A stretch of DNA of 64,000 nt from Atherinomorus stipes (taxonomy: Eukaryota; Chordata; Actinopteri; Atheriniformes; Atherinidae). Location: assembly GCA_023101725.1 (NCBI GenBank), contig JALJCO010010208.1:124001-188000 (forward strand), read 5' to 3'. The position numbers were made by a program, and so were the translations under genes. The stretch's first letter is position 1. Every line of letters starts with the position of its first letter. Positions 49,901-61,661 of this stretch are shown here, in pieces. Below the pieces are notes generated by a model. The model was not told the DNA's origin, searched no databases, and saw only the letters and a program-made list of their open reading frames with translations.

Positions 49901-50256
49901 TTGCTGCCATTCAAGCACATCTAAACTCAGCCCTGCTTCAAGAGCCGACATGGCTACTATCAGTCAATAAAGTTGCCTAAGCCTGTATCAAAGGGTAGCC
50001 TTCGCTGTCAGAGATCCCTCACATTAGCTGCACGAGTAAGACATCAAAGACAAAAAAAAATAGTAATGCTATTCAAGCTTGCACATCAGAGACCTGCAAT
50101 GGGTATAATGGATCTTAAAAGACGCTCCGGTGGAGTAAAAACAGTCTCATACACACAAACAAATCCATATGTGTCTTATCTAAAAAGTGCAAAACATACT
50201 CCAAAGGATGCTGCAAAACTCTGAATACACAAACACGCAGGCATGGGTTTCCTTAC

Positions 50257-50429
50257 CTTGATCTGGCAGCTGGCAAACATTAGGGGGGACCGTCATGTTC
50301 AGCATGTCATTGACAGCCGTGTCAACATAGTGTCCTCTCTGGACATCATGTTCACTGTCGGTTTGGTCGCTCTCCTCGTGGCCACTGTCCTTCAGACTGT
50401 TCCCCTCCAGGTCCTTGAACGTTGATGTG
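50257..50429 (-). CDS. pcdh19: pcdh19 penultimate coding exon (173 nt)
   Basis: The exon encodes part of the cytoplasmic tail: [20 protein letters not shown], then [20 protein letters not shown], then [17 protein letters not shown]. The first 33 residues match what I recall of human PCDH19 without a difference. The second half (after TAVND) is diverged. Acceptor cccatgtag/CACATC and donor CAAG/GTAAGG are canonical. It opens with the third base of a codon (phase 2) and closes after the first base of the next (phase 1). Length 173 nt with these phases equals human exon 5 (coding nt 2676-2848, from memory). This acidic, Ser-rich segment sits between the juxtamembrane region and the CM1/CM2 motifs. 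A plus-strand frame across the same bases is a shadow. Confidence 0.95.
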
Positions 50430-52248
50430 CTACATGGGGGCCAGGAGGGAGAAAAGGGAAATGTTGATTAACTGTCACATCACCTTCTCTCACACGCTGT
50501 CCTTCGTCCCCGTGTCTCTAATGGTTTCTGACGAGCTGTCTGTCTTTCCAACCCTGTCCTTTTTATTTTATTTTTTTTCCCCCTCAAGGATTCTTTGCCC
50601 TTTAACGTGGTCCATTTCCATTTATTCAAAGCTAAGAAGATCTTTTCTTAATCCAAGTTTTTGTTAAACAGCCCTAAAAAGAACAAAGTCCTTCTCCAGG
50701 TTTTGTTTGCAGTGACTACAGGATAAGGCACCAATGTTAATCTTTTGAGGGCTTTTGTAGATTAAGTTTTTCGTACCTCACAGAGCTGCAATAGGAGGTT
50801 TCAGAAGGGGACAATTTTGGATGGACGGGCTGACTTCAAGGACATTTCAACGAACAAACAGGAGGTACTTGCTCGCTGCAATCAAACAAATCCTGCAGTA
50901 ATCAGGAGTTCCTGGAAGGAAGATGGATGGAGGAAGCGCTGGAAGCATACAAACTGAGCATCTGTCTTGTTTGGGGCTCACAGTCAATAAAGAGGGTGGG
51001 GTGTGGGGGCACAATCAACAGCTGCACAGTAACAGCGTGATTTCCCTTCATTTGATTTCCATCCCACTGGAACAAATTCGGCTTTACAAACAACACTAAA
51101 CAGGGCTGAACATGTGTTCTTGCAGGAGAGGAAAATAACCCCAGTTCATAGATAGACTCGCAGAGGTTAGAGAAACAATAAAGGAAGGAGAACATAGGAA
51201 CAAACAAGAGTGGGCAAACAAAGTTAAAGCAGAAGAAGAGGAAGTGAAGGACAGAACAAGGTAGCAGCATCCCCCCCCCCCCCCCCCCAGCCTAAGCCAG
51301 ACATTCCCCAAGCCTGAGAGAGAGAGGACTGCAGCGGAGGTAATGCTGGCTCTCTGATGTTATCACTGTAATTGCACCTGTCCCAGACCATAGGCTCACT
51401 GGCTCCTGAGGGGATTTCTTTGTAGTATCCTGCAGAAGCCCACACTTGAATGCGCTTTGTTTACATTAATGCAATGAATCTTTCTTTCTTTTTTTTTTCC
51501 TTTTTTTTTTTTTGAGGGTGGTGGTGGGGGAGGGGGGTAATTGTTGTAATGGGTTTTCAAAAGCCTGATGTAGCCTCAAACAAAAGAAAAGCCCAGAATG
51601 TTCAACATTTAGAGGTAGGGGAGAAAAAAAAAAAGCCTGGTTACAGAAACCTCTATGGCTGGAGGGAATTACTATATGACCCCTCCAAAACCCCCTCCAC
51701 ACTGAATTCCTGCAACCTTATCAGCCATCGTGGTTCAGGTTGGCTGCATAACAATACACAAAGAAAACATTTATTCTTTACTTTTAACATCAACGCAGAA
51801 GAAAGGAAAATAAGTGTTGACTATTCATGAAACTGCTGCCTTGAACAGCGCTGGAAAACTCTTTTGAACATTATTTAGTCATAAGTTGTTATTTTAAGCT
51901 ATAAATTCATGCAAATCCAAGCCACATGTGTTGCTAATGAGCTCCAGTGAAGAAGTGGAAAAAAGAAAGTTTAATTTTAAATATGAAAATAATTCCTCGC
52001 AGATTCTGCTGCTCAGGGTAATTGAATAACCTGAAAGAAATATTCATTTCAACAAGTGTCTCCTTAATGCATTATAGCGTAATTCTATTTATCACAAAAT
52101 CTTATCCTCCCATTTCAATTATACTGAATGAGAAACATGCAGGTACACATGCAAACTGCAGCAAGTGTGGCTGTGCTCTCATTAGATAAAACAATTACAG
52201 ATAACAATGGTAATGAGGTGCTGGTAACAATTCCTAATCAAGACATAC
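50430..52248 (-). other. pcdh19: pcdh19 intron (~1.8 kb)
   Basis: A phase-2 GT-AG intron between the 59-nt and 173-nt exons (donor AAAAG/GTATGT). It contains a C run at 51271-51288 and T-rich/G-rich patches at 51481-51540. No exon or repeat family is recognised. Confidence 0.85.
51271..51288. repeat. Poly(C) run (18 C)
   Basis: An uninterrupted cytosine homopolymer on plus, hence a G run in the pcdh19 pre-mRNA within the short intron. Confidence 0.9.
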
Positions 52249-52307
52249 CTTTTAATGAGGTGGGCTCTGCTGTTCACATAACTGGAATCAATGGAATAAT
52301 TCTCCGT
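52249..52307 (-). CDS. pcdh19: pcdh19 59-nt coding exon
   Basis: This small in-frame exon encodes TENYSIDSSYVNSRAHLIK plus two bases of a Ser codon completed by the next exon, giving ...[14 protein letters not shown]. Human PCDH19 reads almost the same here (ENYSFDSNYVNSRAHLIKS, from memory). Acceptor cactctcttgcag/ACG is preceded by a pyrimidine-rich tract, and the donor is AAAAG/GTATGT. Length (59 nt), starting phase (0) and ending phase (2) equal human exon 4 (coding nt 2617-2675). This is the strongest evidence for pcdh19 over pcdh10 or pcdh17. The exon is too short to stand out as an open frame and is recognised only by homology and splice signals. Confidence 0.93.
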
Positions 52308-53548
52308 CTGCAAGAGAGTGATGAAGGGGTTGGGGTTGTGGAGGAGGGATGACGGGGGCAACAGAGAGAGATACTTTTAATAATGGAAGCAACCAAAATA
52401 ATGTTACCAGTAATTGGCTTTCAGTAGAAATGTTATTTTACACAAAGGCCCTGGTGAGCAGCCTCGGCTTTCAAAGGGCTGAATCCTATTCTCTTTCAAA
52501 GCACACACACAGAGAGGCTGACTGGGAGTTGAGAGCTGAAGAGAGTGCTGCAGTGAGCACAGCCTCTCCTCTCCTCTTCGCCCTCCCCGCTCTCGATCCC
52601 TTGCTCCCTCCCCGCCCTGCCGGTCAGCCCACTGTCTTTAAAATGGAGTCATTAGGGAGAACAGACTATCATGCAGACACAGGGAGAAAAAAAAGTTTCC
52701 CTTTTTTCTTCTCTGAACTCTTCACTTTTCCCATGTTTGAGGAGACATTAATGTAGAAATATTAAATAAATAACTGTGAGAGAAGTAGATGAAATTAAGA
52801 GTGTACCAGGGGAATCCTAACTTCGCAATTGCAGATGAAAAGGCTTTCAGAATATGCATGCAATAGATTTCTGACCCACATTAGAGAACACAGTTCAAAG
52901 GGATCATGCAGACATTTTTTTCCAGCATTTATTTAGCTGGGAGAATGTCTGATAAGTGGAGCGCTTGGACACAGGAGTCAGTGTACGCTGAGCAGGTAGC
53001 CCCTCCACATCTGCCAAGCATCTACTCACACCAGGTGAGACGTCAGAGAGCAGCTACATATCAAAAGGCCTCGGGGGACTTTCCCAGTCCTGCAAGAGGC
53101 CACGAAATGACCCTTCAGACAAAGTTTGATAAGATGCAGGTGTTTCTGCAGAGAGAAAGAGCAGCCTTCACTTAAAATTCCAGGGTGCAGATACTGTATC
53201 CTGATAAAAGCCGGGAGTCAATGGCCGACTTCCGAGGGAAGTCTAGAGTGCCGGTATCAAAGCCCTCTTGAAAAAAAAGTCACCCTGATGGTAAGAAAGG
53301 TTAATGCTGCTGCTGGAGCCCAGATGCTGATTATCAAGTGGACCACCTATCTGACACAGGTCTGCTGCTGAGGTAGCGACGGCCCGGCTGTCAAGCAACC
53401 CAGTGCGCGACTTCACTAGCGCTCGCTTTATTAGATGTTAATGGGCTGGAACAGTTTGAACTTTTTTTAGACCCTGCGTGGAAGTGCAACCACAACGCGG
53501 AGGAGTGGAATCAGCGCAGAAGCCCTTGTCTTCTTGATCTCTTGCGAA

Positions 53549-53586
53549 ATAAATGAATAAATAAATACATAAATAAAAATAATAAA
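53549..53586. repeat. (AAAT)n-like simple repeat
   Basis: Imperfect AAATA/AATA units (aaataaatgaataaataaat) continuing into acataaataaaaataataaag. Confidence 0.8.
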
Positions 53587-56500
53587 GCCATGCTGGCACA
53601 TCACAGCAGAAATGTGTGGTGTTTAACTCTGGCAAATTGCTCCCATGACCTGTTTGTTGCAGTCTATGAAAAATGTAAGAGCTCGTTTATTCTACTAAAT
53701 GCATATCTTTATTTAGTACTGATGCCATTTTCAGCAACACATGCAAACCACAACAGGCAGTTCACTCTTCACAGAAAAGCTGACTATTGCTGGAGTTTGC
53801 ATACCCAGGTGTCTACCTTTAAGAATTAGAAAGATACCTGCTTGTCCTCACTTTACTCATTATTTTGCAGGAAGCTTGGATCATGATGAGCAACATTGCA
53901 GCCCAGGGCTCTGATTTGGTTTTGTGAAATTATGATGCAACGCGTTTGTGCTGAAGGTTAGCATCATTCCTTCTCCTTTTTACCATTTACCCCTAATTAA
54001 ACTTTAGCTTATCATTGTTATACCAAGGATAATGTGTAAAAAGGGATCTAATTAACATTTAATTATTATTCTATAATTTGGAGCACACAGTGTTTGTTCT
54101 TTTGTATTAACCCTGACTCCTTTTGTTCCCATGCAACCAACTCCAGTAAATATCAAAGGTAACAGCAGTGGCAACATTCTGCAATTCAGATTAATAATTA
54201 ATGGAGAGATTTGCACTTTTTCATTTCATTCATTTTTAAAATCTAACCACATTTTTCAGATGTACTTGGTGCATGGTGTTTATTGAACAATATGCTTCTT
54301 CTGGCAGAGCCATGCGCAGCAGCATTCCTATTATCCATGCTACTGTATTGATGAAATAATGTTTATATAATAAGAAAATTAGGCTCTGCATATGCATAAT
54401 GTTTTGTGCTGCACTTGTGCTCTGCTTTGATCCCACGAATTAAACCGCCTCATCTGCTACAGTGGCTGAGCATCCACTGAGACACTAATGAAAATGCAAG
54501 GCATGAGTAACAAGGAGAAAACTTCATTTAAAAGACCAGATAGAAAATTTCTTGTGAATGTCACTCTGGCTGCAGCCTGTAATTGGTTTGGTTGGCATGT
54601 TCGGTGCAAGCACGGCCCGGAGAGGAAGGCAGCATGCCCCTGCTTTCAACTCATTCCTGTCCTGAAATGGAACTCTACTTTCCATAATGCAATTCTCTTC
54701 TGGCATTTTTTTTTTACATTGAACCCTCCTAAGGGTGTAGGTGCATTGGAGAGAGCCACCTCTACATTTGCATCACCCTCTCCTTCGCTTCACTCTTGGA
54801 AACTGCAGCTACTCTTCTTTCAAGGAATGCAGGATATTTTCTCTGTTTATCAAATTGTCAGAGGGAATTAACAATAAATCATCGTGTGAGAGCATAACCT
54901 TGGACACTGATGAGTCACTCAAAAGTGCCTATTCTGAGGAAGAATCGGATGCATTAGCCCAGGCTTCCTGTAAAGAAATGTAATGTCTTCCCCCGCATTT
55001 CTGACCAACCTCAAATTGGAGGACATGTCAATATATCTCGCTGGGAGGTCAAGTTTCAGGCAAGAGGATGAAGACTGCTTAACTACAGCGAGCATGCCAC
55101 AAATGGCTACTTAATCAGGTTGGACAATGTGTTGTTGTGATTTGAGCGGCCCCAGTTTGGCGGCCAGAGCCACTCTATCCCCGTAATTATTGTTCCGTTT
55201 CATCTGGAGAACTGGAGGCAGGAATGTAGTCCCCGGTGTCGCTGGGTGACTGATAGGTAGTGTCAGGATGAGAGGGGGAGGCAAATGGAAAGAGAGTAGA
55301 GAGCAAGAGACGGTGAGGATGGGAGGAAATGGGTGCGACTTGACCTCCGAAAGAGTTGCGATCCAGCTGCTGCAGCCCAGTAGCTTTCCACTTTTCACCC
55401 TTTGCTTCTTCCTCTCCATCAAAACCTGAAGCATGGGGACGTTGGACTTGCTGTTCTGCGACTGAGAGGAAAAGCAATCTCCTCGCCTAGTTGCTGCCGT
55501 AAGATTTGATTTGCCTTCCTCCCAGCGTGACAATTGGTTCTGTAGTCTGGATGCAAGAGTATTCATTGTGTGGGGGCATGGGGAGCAGCAGAGAGAAGGG
55601 GGGGCGAAGGGAGGGGGAGGTGAAGACACCAGTTGTTACCCTAGTAAACACCCAACAAGTTCAGCAGATGTCACACAGATAGGAGAGAAAAAGAGAGGAA
55701 AAAATGTCACATAGCTGCCCTACTGGAAGGATTATTAAGGCTGATACAGCACAGAGCTACATTTTAAAGTGGATAGACAGCTGGGAAAATATGAGCAAAT
55801 ATAGTGACATGCACTAATAACATGCTTTTTTGAGAAAGAGATGCCTTCAGCAGTACATTTTTTCACTCAAGAATCCACTTTACGATCAGCTTTCTTCTCT
55901 GTTTTAAGTAATGGTCGGAGATGAAACCAAAATACTGTAATCTGAAGACTGTCGTTGATTCATTTACAGAGGATTTAACCCTGCCAAAAACAACGTTGTA
56001 TACGATCAATCTTTTAGGCAAAGTTAATATTTGAGATCAATTTGATCTAATACAAAGGGGGAGAGGGGACTTGGAGAGGGGGAGTTAATGAAATTGAGCA
56101 TCTAGAAGAAGAAAAACTGATTACAAAAGTGACTGGCTCATGTCTGTCATGGATGCAACTCTAATGTCATCAATTTAGCTGAGAAAAAACATCCAGCCAT
56201 GCTTGTTTTGGACAAAGAATGCTCTTACGGCCACACTAAAATCCACAGTTTAAACATACAGAACAACAGACGAGACAGAATCAATTAAGACTGTCAGATC
56301 AAATTTGGCTGCTTCATTTTGTGGTTGAGCAGCATGAGGTTGTGCCTCACTGCTGCAGCACAGTCACGGACTCCCCTCAGTCCAGGAAGGAAATGTTACT
56401 CATAATGTCCCTTGTTATTGATATCCCATTGCTTAACAAATAGATGATGGGGGAAGAGATTCAGGGGGTTTACAGGGCAAAACAATTATGATTAAATGGG

Positions 56501-57551
56501 GGAAAGGTTTCCTTATTCAGCTCGGCTTGGCTGTGGTTAAGCTAAAAGACTGGAGTTAGAGATAGGTGAAATATATAAATATGTAGGAAACTGCAGCAAA
56601 TACCAGCACAGAGGAAGAACGGTCGGTGTATAAAAATGGATGTTTACAGATCTATGAACTCTTTTCATGTAGTGTTGCAGTGTGCATAGAGCGGAGTGTG
56701 TGAGTGTGTGGGTCTGCAGGTGACTTTCTTATCCTATACACTGTGCCTATGAAAAGAAATGCTTCACTTTGAGCTTCTTGCTCATTCGCATTCCTGCACA
56801 CACACTCTCTCTTTCCTATTTGCCACAAAAGCACTGCTCCAACAATCCCTGACTCGCAATTCTGAACTGGCGCCTGACGTCCTCGCCTCTGGGTCTGCAC
56901 CCAGCAGTGCCTCTAAGCAGCTCAGATTCAGTCAGCATGACACCCACCGCCACGATGCAGGCAATGAATGCACCTGTTCTGGGTGGGCTTATTTTTTTGT
57001 TCATGATGTTTGAGAGTAAAAAAAAACACCAGCTATCACAAACCTTTTGCACTCTACCCCGGTGACCAACATCAACACCTTCAATTTGATTATAAAATTT
57101 CCCATAGACCCTTTACCATCTGCTAGATTATAGATTTCCCTCTTCCTTCAGAGAGGGCAGGGCCCCAGAGGGAGGATCAGCGGTAAAAAGGGTGAAAGAG
57201 TGCCTGAGGCACAGCCGTGGTTGTGGATGAGATTACATTTTCTATTTCTGCCTGCTAAGAGAGGCCCGGCGTGATGAATACAGAGAGTTGTTACCATTTA
57301 ATATCAACTGGCTTCCCTGCAAACTCAAATTATACACAATCAATTGTGACAGAGGGGCACATGTGTGACAAATAACCTGCCATATCCTCAGCATCATTTT
57401 ACTTCATCACCCATAAGTTCACCCCAAACCCAGTCGCCCATTTGAAAATCAATCATGCTATGAAAGTGAGTGATTTTGTGGAGGGAAGCTTTTTAAAAGA
57501 TCTCCCTGCTCTGCCGCAGTGGGTACATTTCGGCAGCCTTTGTGAACAGCT

Positions 57552-57575
57552 AAAAAAAAAAAAAAAAAAAAAAAA
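57552..57575. repeat. Poly(A) run (24 A)
   Basis: An adenine homopolymer preceded by gaacagct and followed by ctcaataaactg. No retroposed sequence or target duplication was recognised around it. Confidence 0.9.
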
Positions 57576-58790
57576 CTCAATAAACTGAATGCTGCCATAA
57601 GATCACCTGTGTCCCTGACCACAAGAGTTACGTGTTAAGCATTGTTTGAGTGCACTAAATAACAGCTTCTCTGAAACACAATGAAACAGATGTGTTAAGC
57701 AAAAAAACAGCACTTCCTGTTTTCATTTCCTCATCATATTTTTTTTTCCTGCCTTCCCGTGTGAAATTGGGCAAATATTTGCCCATTCAGACCAAAAACA
57801 ATCAGCTGCTGTTCTGTGAGGAAAAAGGCCAAGTTGCTGTGGTTGTCACTTGTTCCACTTGTGCTACACAGCCACGTAGAAATCTGCAGATCATTCCGCT
57901 CTCCTTTATTGAGAAGCCGAGACAATAGTTCAGACCAGTCTCCATGTCACTCAGGACTTAAGGCTCACAGAAGTCCAGTTCGTAGAGAAGTGATTAATTA
58001 TACATACATTGATAGAAACAGCATTCATTATTCATGAGCTTCTCAACGTCAAAGCTATTTCCCTCCCTTTCAGTATGATGAAAAGATTTTAAATAATAGC
58101 ACCCGTTGCAGACGTCTGCATTCCAGCGGAGACGGCTGATGCTAAAGAGGCTTAAGTCGGCGCTGTTGTCTTACAGGGAATCAAGGTTTAGGCCCAACAT
58201 GTTTCAAACTGTTGGTGGCTGTGTGGCGTCTTGGGCTGGTGTTTTTGTTTGGTCTTTGTCTGCTGAGACAAGCCTGGTGCTTTTAAGCCTTTCAGATGGA
58301 GTTATAGTATCCATTAGAGTGAAAAGGAGGTCTAGTGTTTCAGCGTGGCACCGAAAAGAGGATAGGGTTTCATTAAACACCTGTTCAGTGCTCGGGTCTG
58401 CAGGAGTCTTCAGACTTATTCTTTCAGCGGGTCAGACAGAAACCCAGTTTACCTGCATTACAATTCATGGTTTTACACGGTAAAAGAAAAAGGGGCGGGG
58501 AGGAAAACGACTTGCCTGGATACTGTACTGTACGCTGTTTCCTCAAAGAAATCGGCTTACTTTTCATAAAGCCTGTGGAGCCCAATCAAAATCAAATAGC
58601 AGGAACTTCCCCTTCAGGCAAGTCTTGAGGGATTTTCTTTAATTCGGATGTCAGACTGAAAAGTTTTCACACTCCTCTCATCCCCAAATCCGTTAATGTG
58701 CATATGGCGCCACATGAGAGGTAGGTGGTGATTTTTCTGAATAGACTTTGGAAATGCTAAAGGGAGCATCTAATCCAGGTAGATTTTGTG

Positions 58791-58812
58791 CCCCCCCCCC
58801 CCCCCCCCCCCC
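58791..58812. repeat. Poly(C) run (22 C)
   Basis: The longest cytosine homopolymer in the window, flanked by gattttgtg and tccctcctt. On the pcdh19 sense strand it is a G run. Confidence 0.9.
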
Positions 58813-61638
58813 TCCCTCCTTTTCCACCTGGGAGCAGGAAAACGTGTTTTTTAGCAGTCATTTAATTTTTCTGGGAGTTTTACTAGATAGCAGTTTCTCT
58901 TTTCAGTTGTGGCCTACATTAGCCAGTGTTGGGGCAAGGGGGGGGGGTAGATAATTTAGAGCACAAGATATTCCCAAAGGTTTCTCTCACCTCCCCTGGG
59001 CTACGCCTTAAAAATAAACACTCAGAAACACAGCTGATTATGTAAACACGTTCCTTCTAAATGCTTACACGATAAGTGACAGAATAAACAGCAAAACTTT
59101 CAGTCCTGTTCTAAAATCAGTGAGCAAACAATTATTTCTTTTAAAAAAGAGGTAACATGGATGAGTGGAACAGGACAACAGGAGCGGGGCTCTGTGAAAT
59201 TTCTCTGGGCAGTTTAAAGGTGGCTGCCACTCACTCGGGTGCAGCTGTAGTCTCTCTGTCTCTCCTGCCCTCCCTCTCTGGTTTTTCTCTTGCTCACTGT
59301 GACAAGGCTTCTTTCCAGACATTTTAGTTGGATGGAGATTTGCAGCAGCTCATTACAGACTGGGAGGCTCTCTGAGCGGATGCAGTCACTCGGAGATGGA
59401 TTGAGTGGGTCTGTTTATTGACATGCCTTAATCTGACACTGGGTAAAGGGAATGAGTCACCGCCTCCAGACACACTACCACATCACAGCCACTCCAGCAA
59501 ATAGGGAGGCAGCACCTAGGATACGAGTGGAACTTCATCAGTGCTCATTAATCCAACAACCCCAGGCCACTCGCTCAAACAAACCATGTTTACACTGTGT
59601 GTTGGCTGGATGGAGAGGTGATGGAGCTTTTCAAAGGGCATGTGTGCAGGTGCTCAAATCTGCAACACACACACACAAATCCACAAACTATGACCACACA
59701 CACATAGAAAACTTGCACTCCAGGCTTCAGCTCATTAAAAACCCTCCCGCCCTCCTAAGCCACAACCCTCTAAACACAATATCTATGTGCACCAGCTGCT
59801 AAAACTCTGTCACGCAAATCAAAGCTAATGTTCAAATCATGGTGGATGATGTGGCTCGATGCCAGAAAACATATAATAGAAAGATTCTTCACTAAACAGA
59901 CTTTTGAGTCTACATGTACGTCACAACCAGGCAGCTCATTTTAAAAATCCGGCCTCGGAATCCCGGATATCTTTTTGATCCTGTTTGCTGCTTCAATGTG
60001 AAGCACATCTGGTACTAATATTAAGGACGGTCCTTCTAGGCAGCTGTCAGTGTTGGGATTGACAGAAGAGTATAATCTGCTTCCAGATGATCACTGCATC
60101 TGTAAATCCAGCTTGTTAACAGGGCCGTGACAGGCTGCCGCCAGGTCACAGAACGACACAACGTCCGACACCCCTGTTCTCTTTCAATTACACCGCTGCT
60201 TTTCATTTCGCAGTCTGAGACGTGAACATGCGGATGCTTTGTATCTTATATATAACTGCAGACTTACAAAAGAAAAATCAAAACAAACAAACAAAAAAAA
60301 GCACAAACAAGAATAGTGACATGCACAAGCCAGTCGCACACAGAAATAAATCTTTTTTGAAGAACACACACATGCAGACACACAGCCAAAACAAGGGAGA
60401 AGGAGCAAACTCTGTGTGACTCAGAGAGAGAAAAACACAACACAAATTTACAGTAAGACACACTTCTACGCACAAACACACACATACAGTAGCAGCAGGG
60501 CAGAAAGTCTGGAGGGGGGGGGGCCTGTTGTCTCTGTCAGGGACTGGGAGTCTGGCAGCTTGAGTGCAGGGCCAGTGGAGAGGGGTCCAGATGCACTCAT
60601 TCGTGAGGGAGGGTGGGGGCGTTTCAGCAGCTGAAACACACAGGGATTAACTGCACTGACTTCATTTAATTTAATTTGTATTGGGACCGTCTTTGGGGGC
60701 AAACATCGTTTTTCACTGCGGGGGGATATACGGGGTCACAGAAAACAGCAACAGACGGTGGATCTGTGTCTCCTACCCCTGCGGCAGATCTACAGGGGGA
60801 AGGAAAGGCACTGTATTCTCAAATCTCAGTCACACATACAAACAAAATCTCACTTATACCCAAACATAAACACACACAGGAGCAGATATCTTGATTTCCC
60901 ACTAATTATGACTATATCACGAAGTCAAATCCATCCAATGACATGCATTTTAGATGCTGCATCCACCTTTCCGTAGCTTGATTTCTTAAAATGAAGACCT
61001 TGAATCCTTTTGTTCTGCCTCCATAAACAACATGTAGTAATTTTCGGTGCTTACCAAAGCTCTGCTTTGTGTACGTGTGTACTTGTGTTTCTCTGTGTTG
61101 CAAACACTCACACTAAGCTGTTATCAACCAAGAACATATCTTAGGGGCGGATGTTTATCTGAGGCGATGCAGATTTGGTGGAGTTCTCTTTGTCTCAGTG
61201 CAGTGGTACATAATATTATTTGTTTTTTCATCATTTATGTCTCAGAGGCTGATATAGTTTGATGTCCTACAGTGAAGAAATCCTTTTAGTTACCCCCCCC
61301 AAAGCATCTAATGTGCTTTTACTTGTAATCAGGGAAGGCAGTGGAAAAATTCTGTTCACAATCGAATAATTCAACTCCCTTTTGTATCCCATGGAACATG
61401 ATTTACACTGTTAAGCAGCGGAAGAAAACAACTGCAGTGAGTGAGTGAGTATCCAACATGCCTCCACACAATTTACAATAGTTCTGTGGAAATATGGTGG
61501 CGATCAGCCATCAAATCTGTTGTAGCCAAAGCCTGCAGTCATAAGAAAGCGCCCCCTCTGTCTTGTGCAGGTGACATACTCTGAGAGAAAGCTAATGAAC
61601 CATGCACTGGAAAAGGTGCTTTATTACAGACATGTCCT

Positions 61639-61661
61639 AAAAAAAAAAAAAAAAAAAAAAA
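61639..61661. repeat. Poly(A) run (23 A)
   Basis: An adenine homopolymer followed by a G-rich patch (gaagggaggggggtggg). No retroposed body was recognised upstream. Confidence 0.9.

Larger units (their letters stand above)
29910..50256 (-). other. pcdh19: pcdh19 intron between the last two coding exons (~20.3 kb)
   Basis: The donor (CAAG/GTAAGG at 50257/50256) and the acceptor (CCACAG/ATCCC at 29910/29909) are both canonical GT-AG and phase 1. I read both strands for exons and found none. Contents: simple repeats (41251-41300 pyrimidine-rich; 43898-43921 TAA-type), C run 35325-35339, A runs, one dispersed fish repeat (39794-39930), two perfect inverted repeats (37269-37299 and 43346-43385), and a both-strand-open block at 41415-41966 without recognised domain. 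Long unique stretches may hold enhancers, but nothing in the sequence proves it. Confidence 0.85.

Noticed and set aside
50243..50425. Plus-strand 60-codon frame over the 173-nt exon
   Set aside because: This is the antisense of a well-supported pcdh19 exon.
29350..52307. Assignment of the exons to pcdh17 or pcdh10
   Set aside because: CM1 and CM2 are shared among these genes. But the ENYS...VNSRAHLIK and [20 protein letters not shown] segments and the 59/173-nt exon pattern fit what I recall of PCDH19.
52128..52352. Plus-strand 74-codon frame across the 59-nt exon
   Set aside because: It is the antisense shadow of a pcdh19 exon. Splice sites, phases and homology support the minus strand only.
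55111..55629. 172-codon minus-strand frame on the pcdh19 sense strand
   Set aside because: It was considered as a pcdh19 exon, but the translation (Pro/Ser-rich, then Leu-rich) does not resemble the protocadherin tail and lacks matching splice sites.
58106..58483. 125-codon plus-strand frame
   Set aside because: There is no recognisable domain or splice context, and it sits within a pcdh19 intron. It is likely a chance frame.
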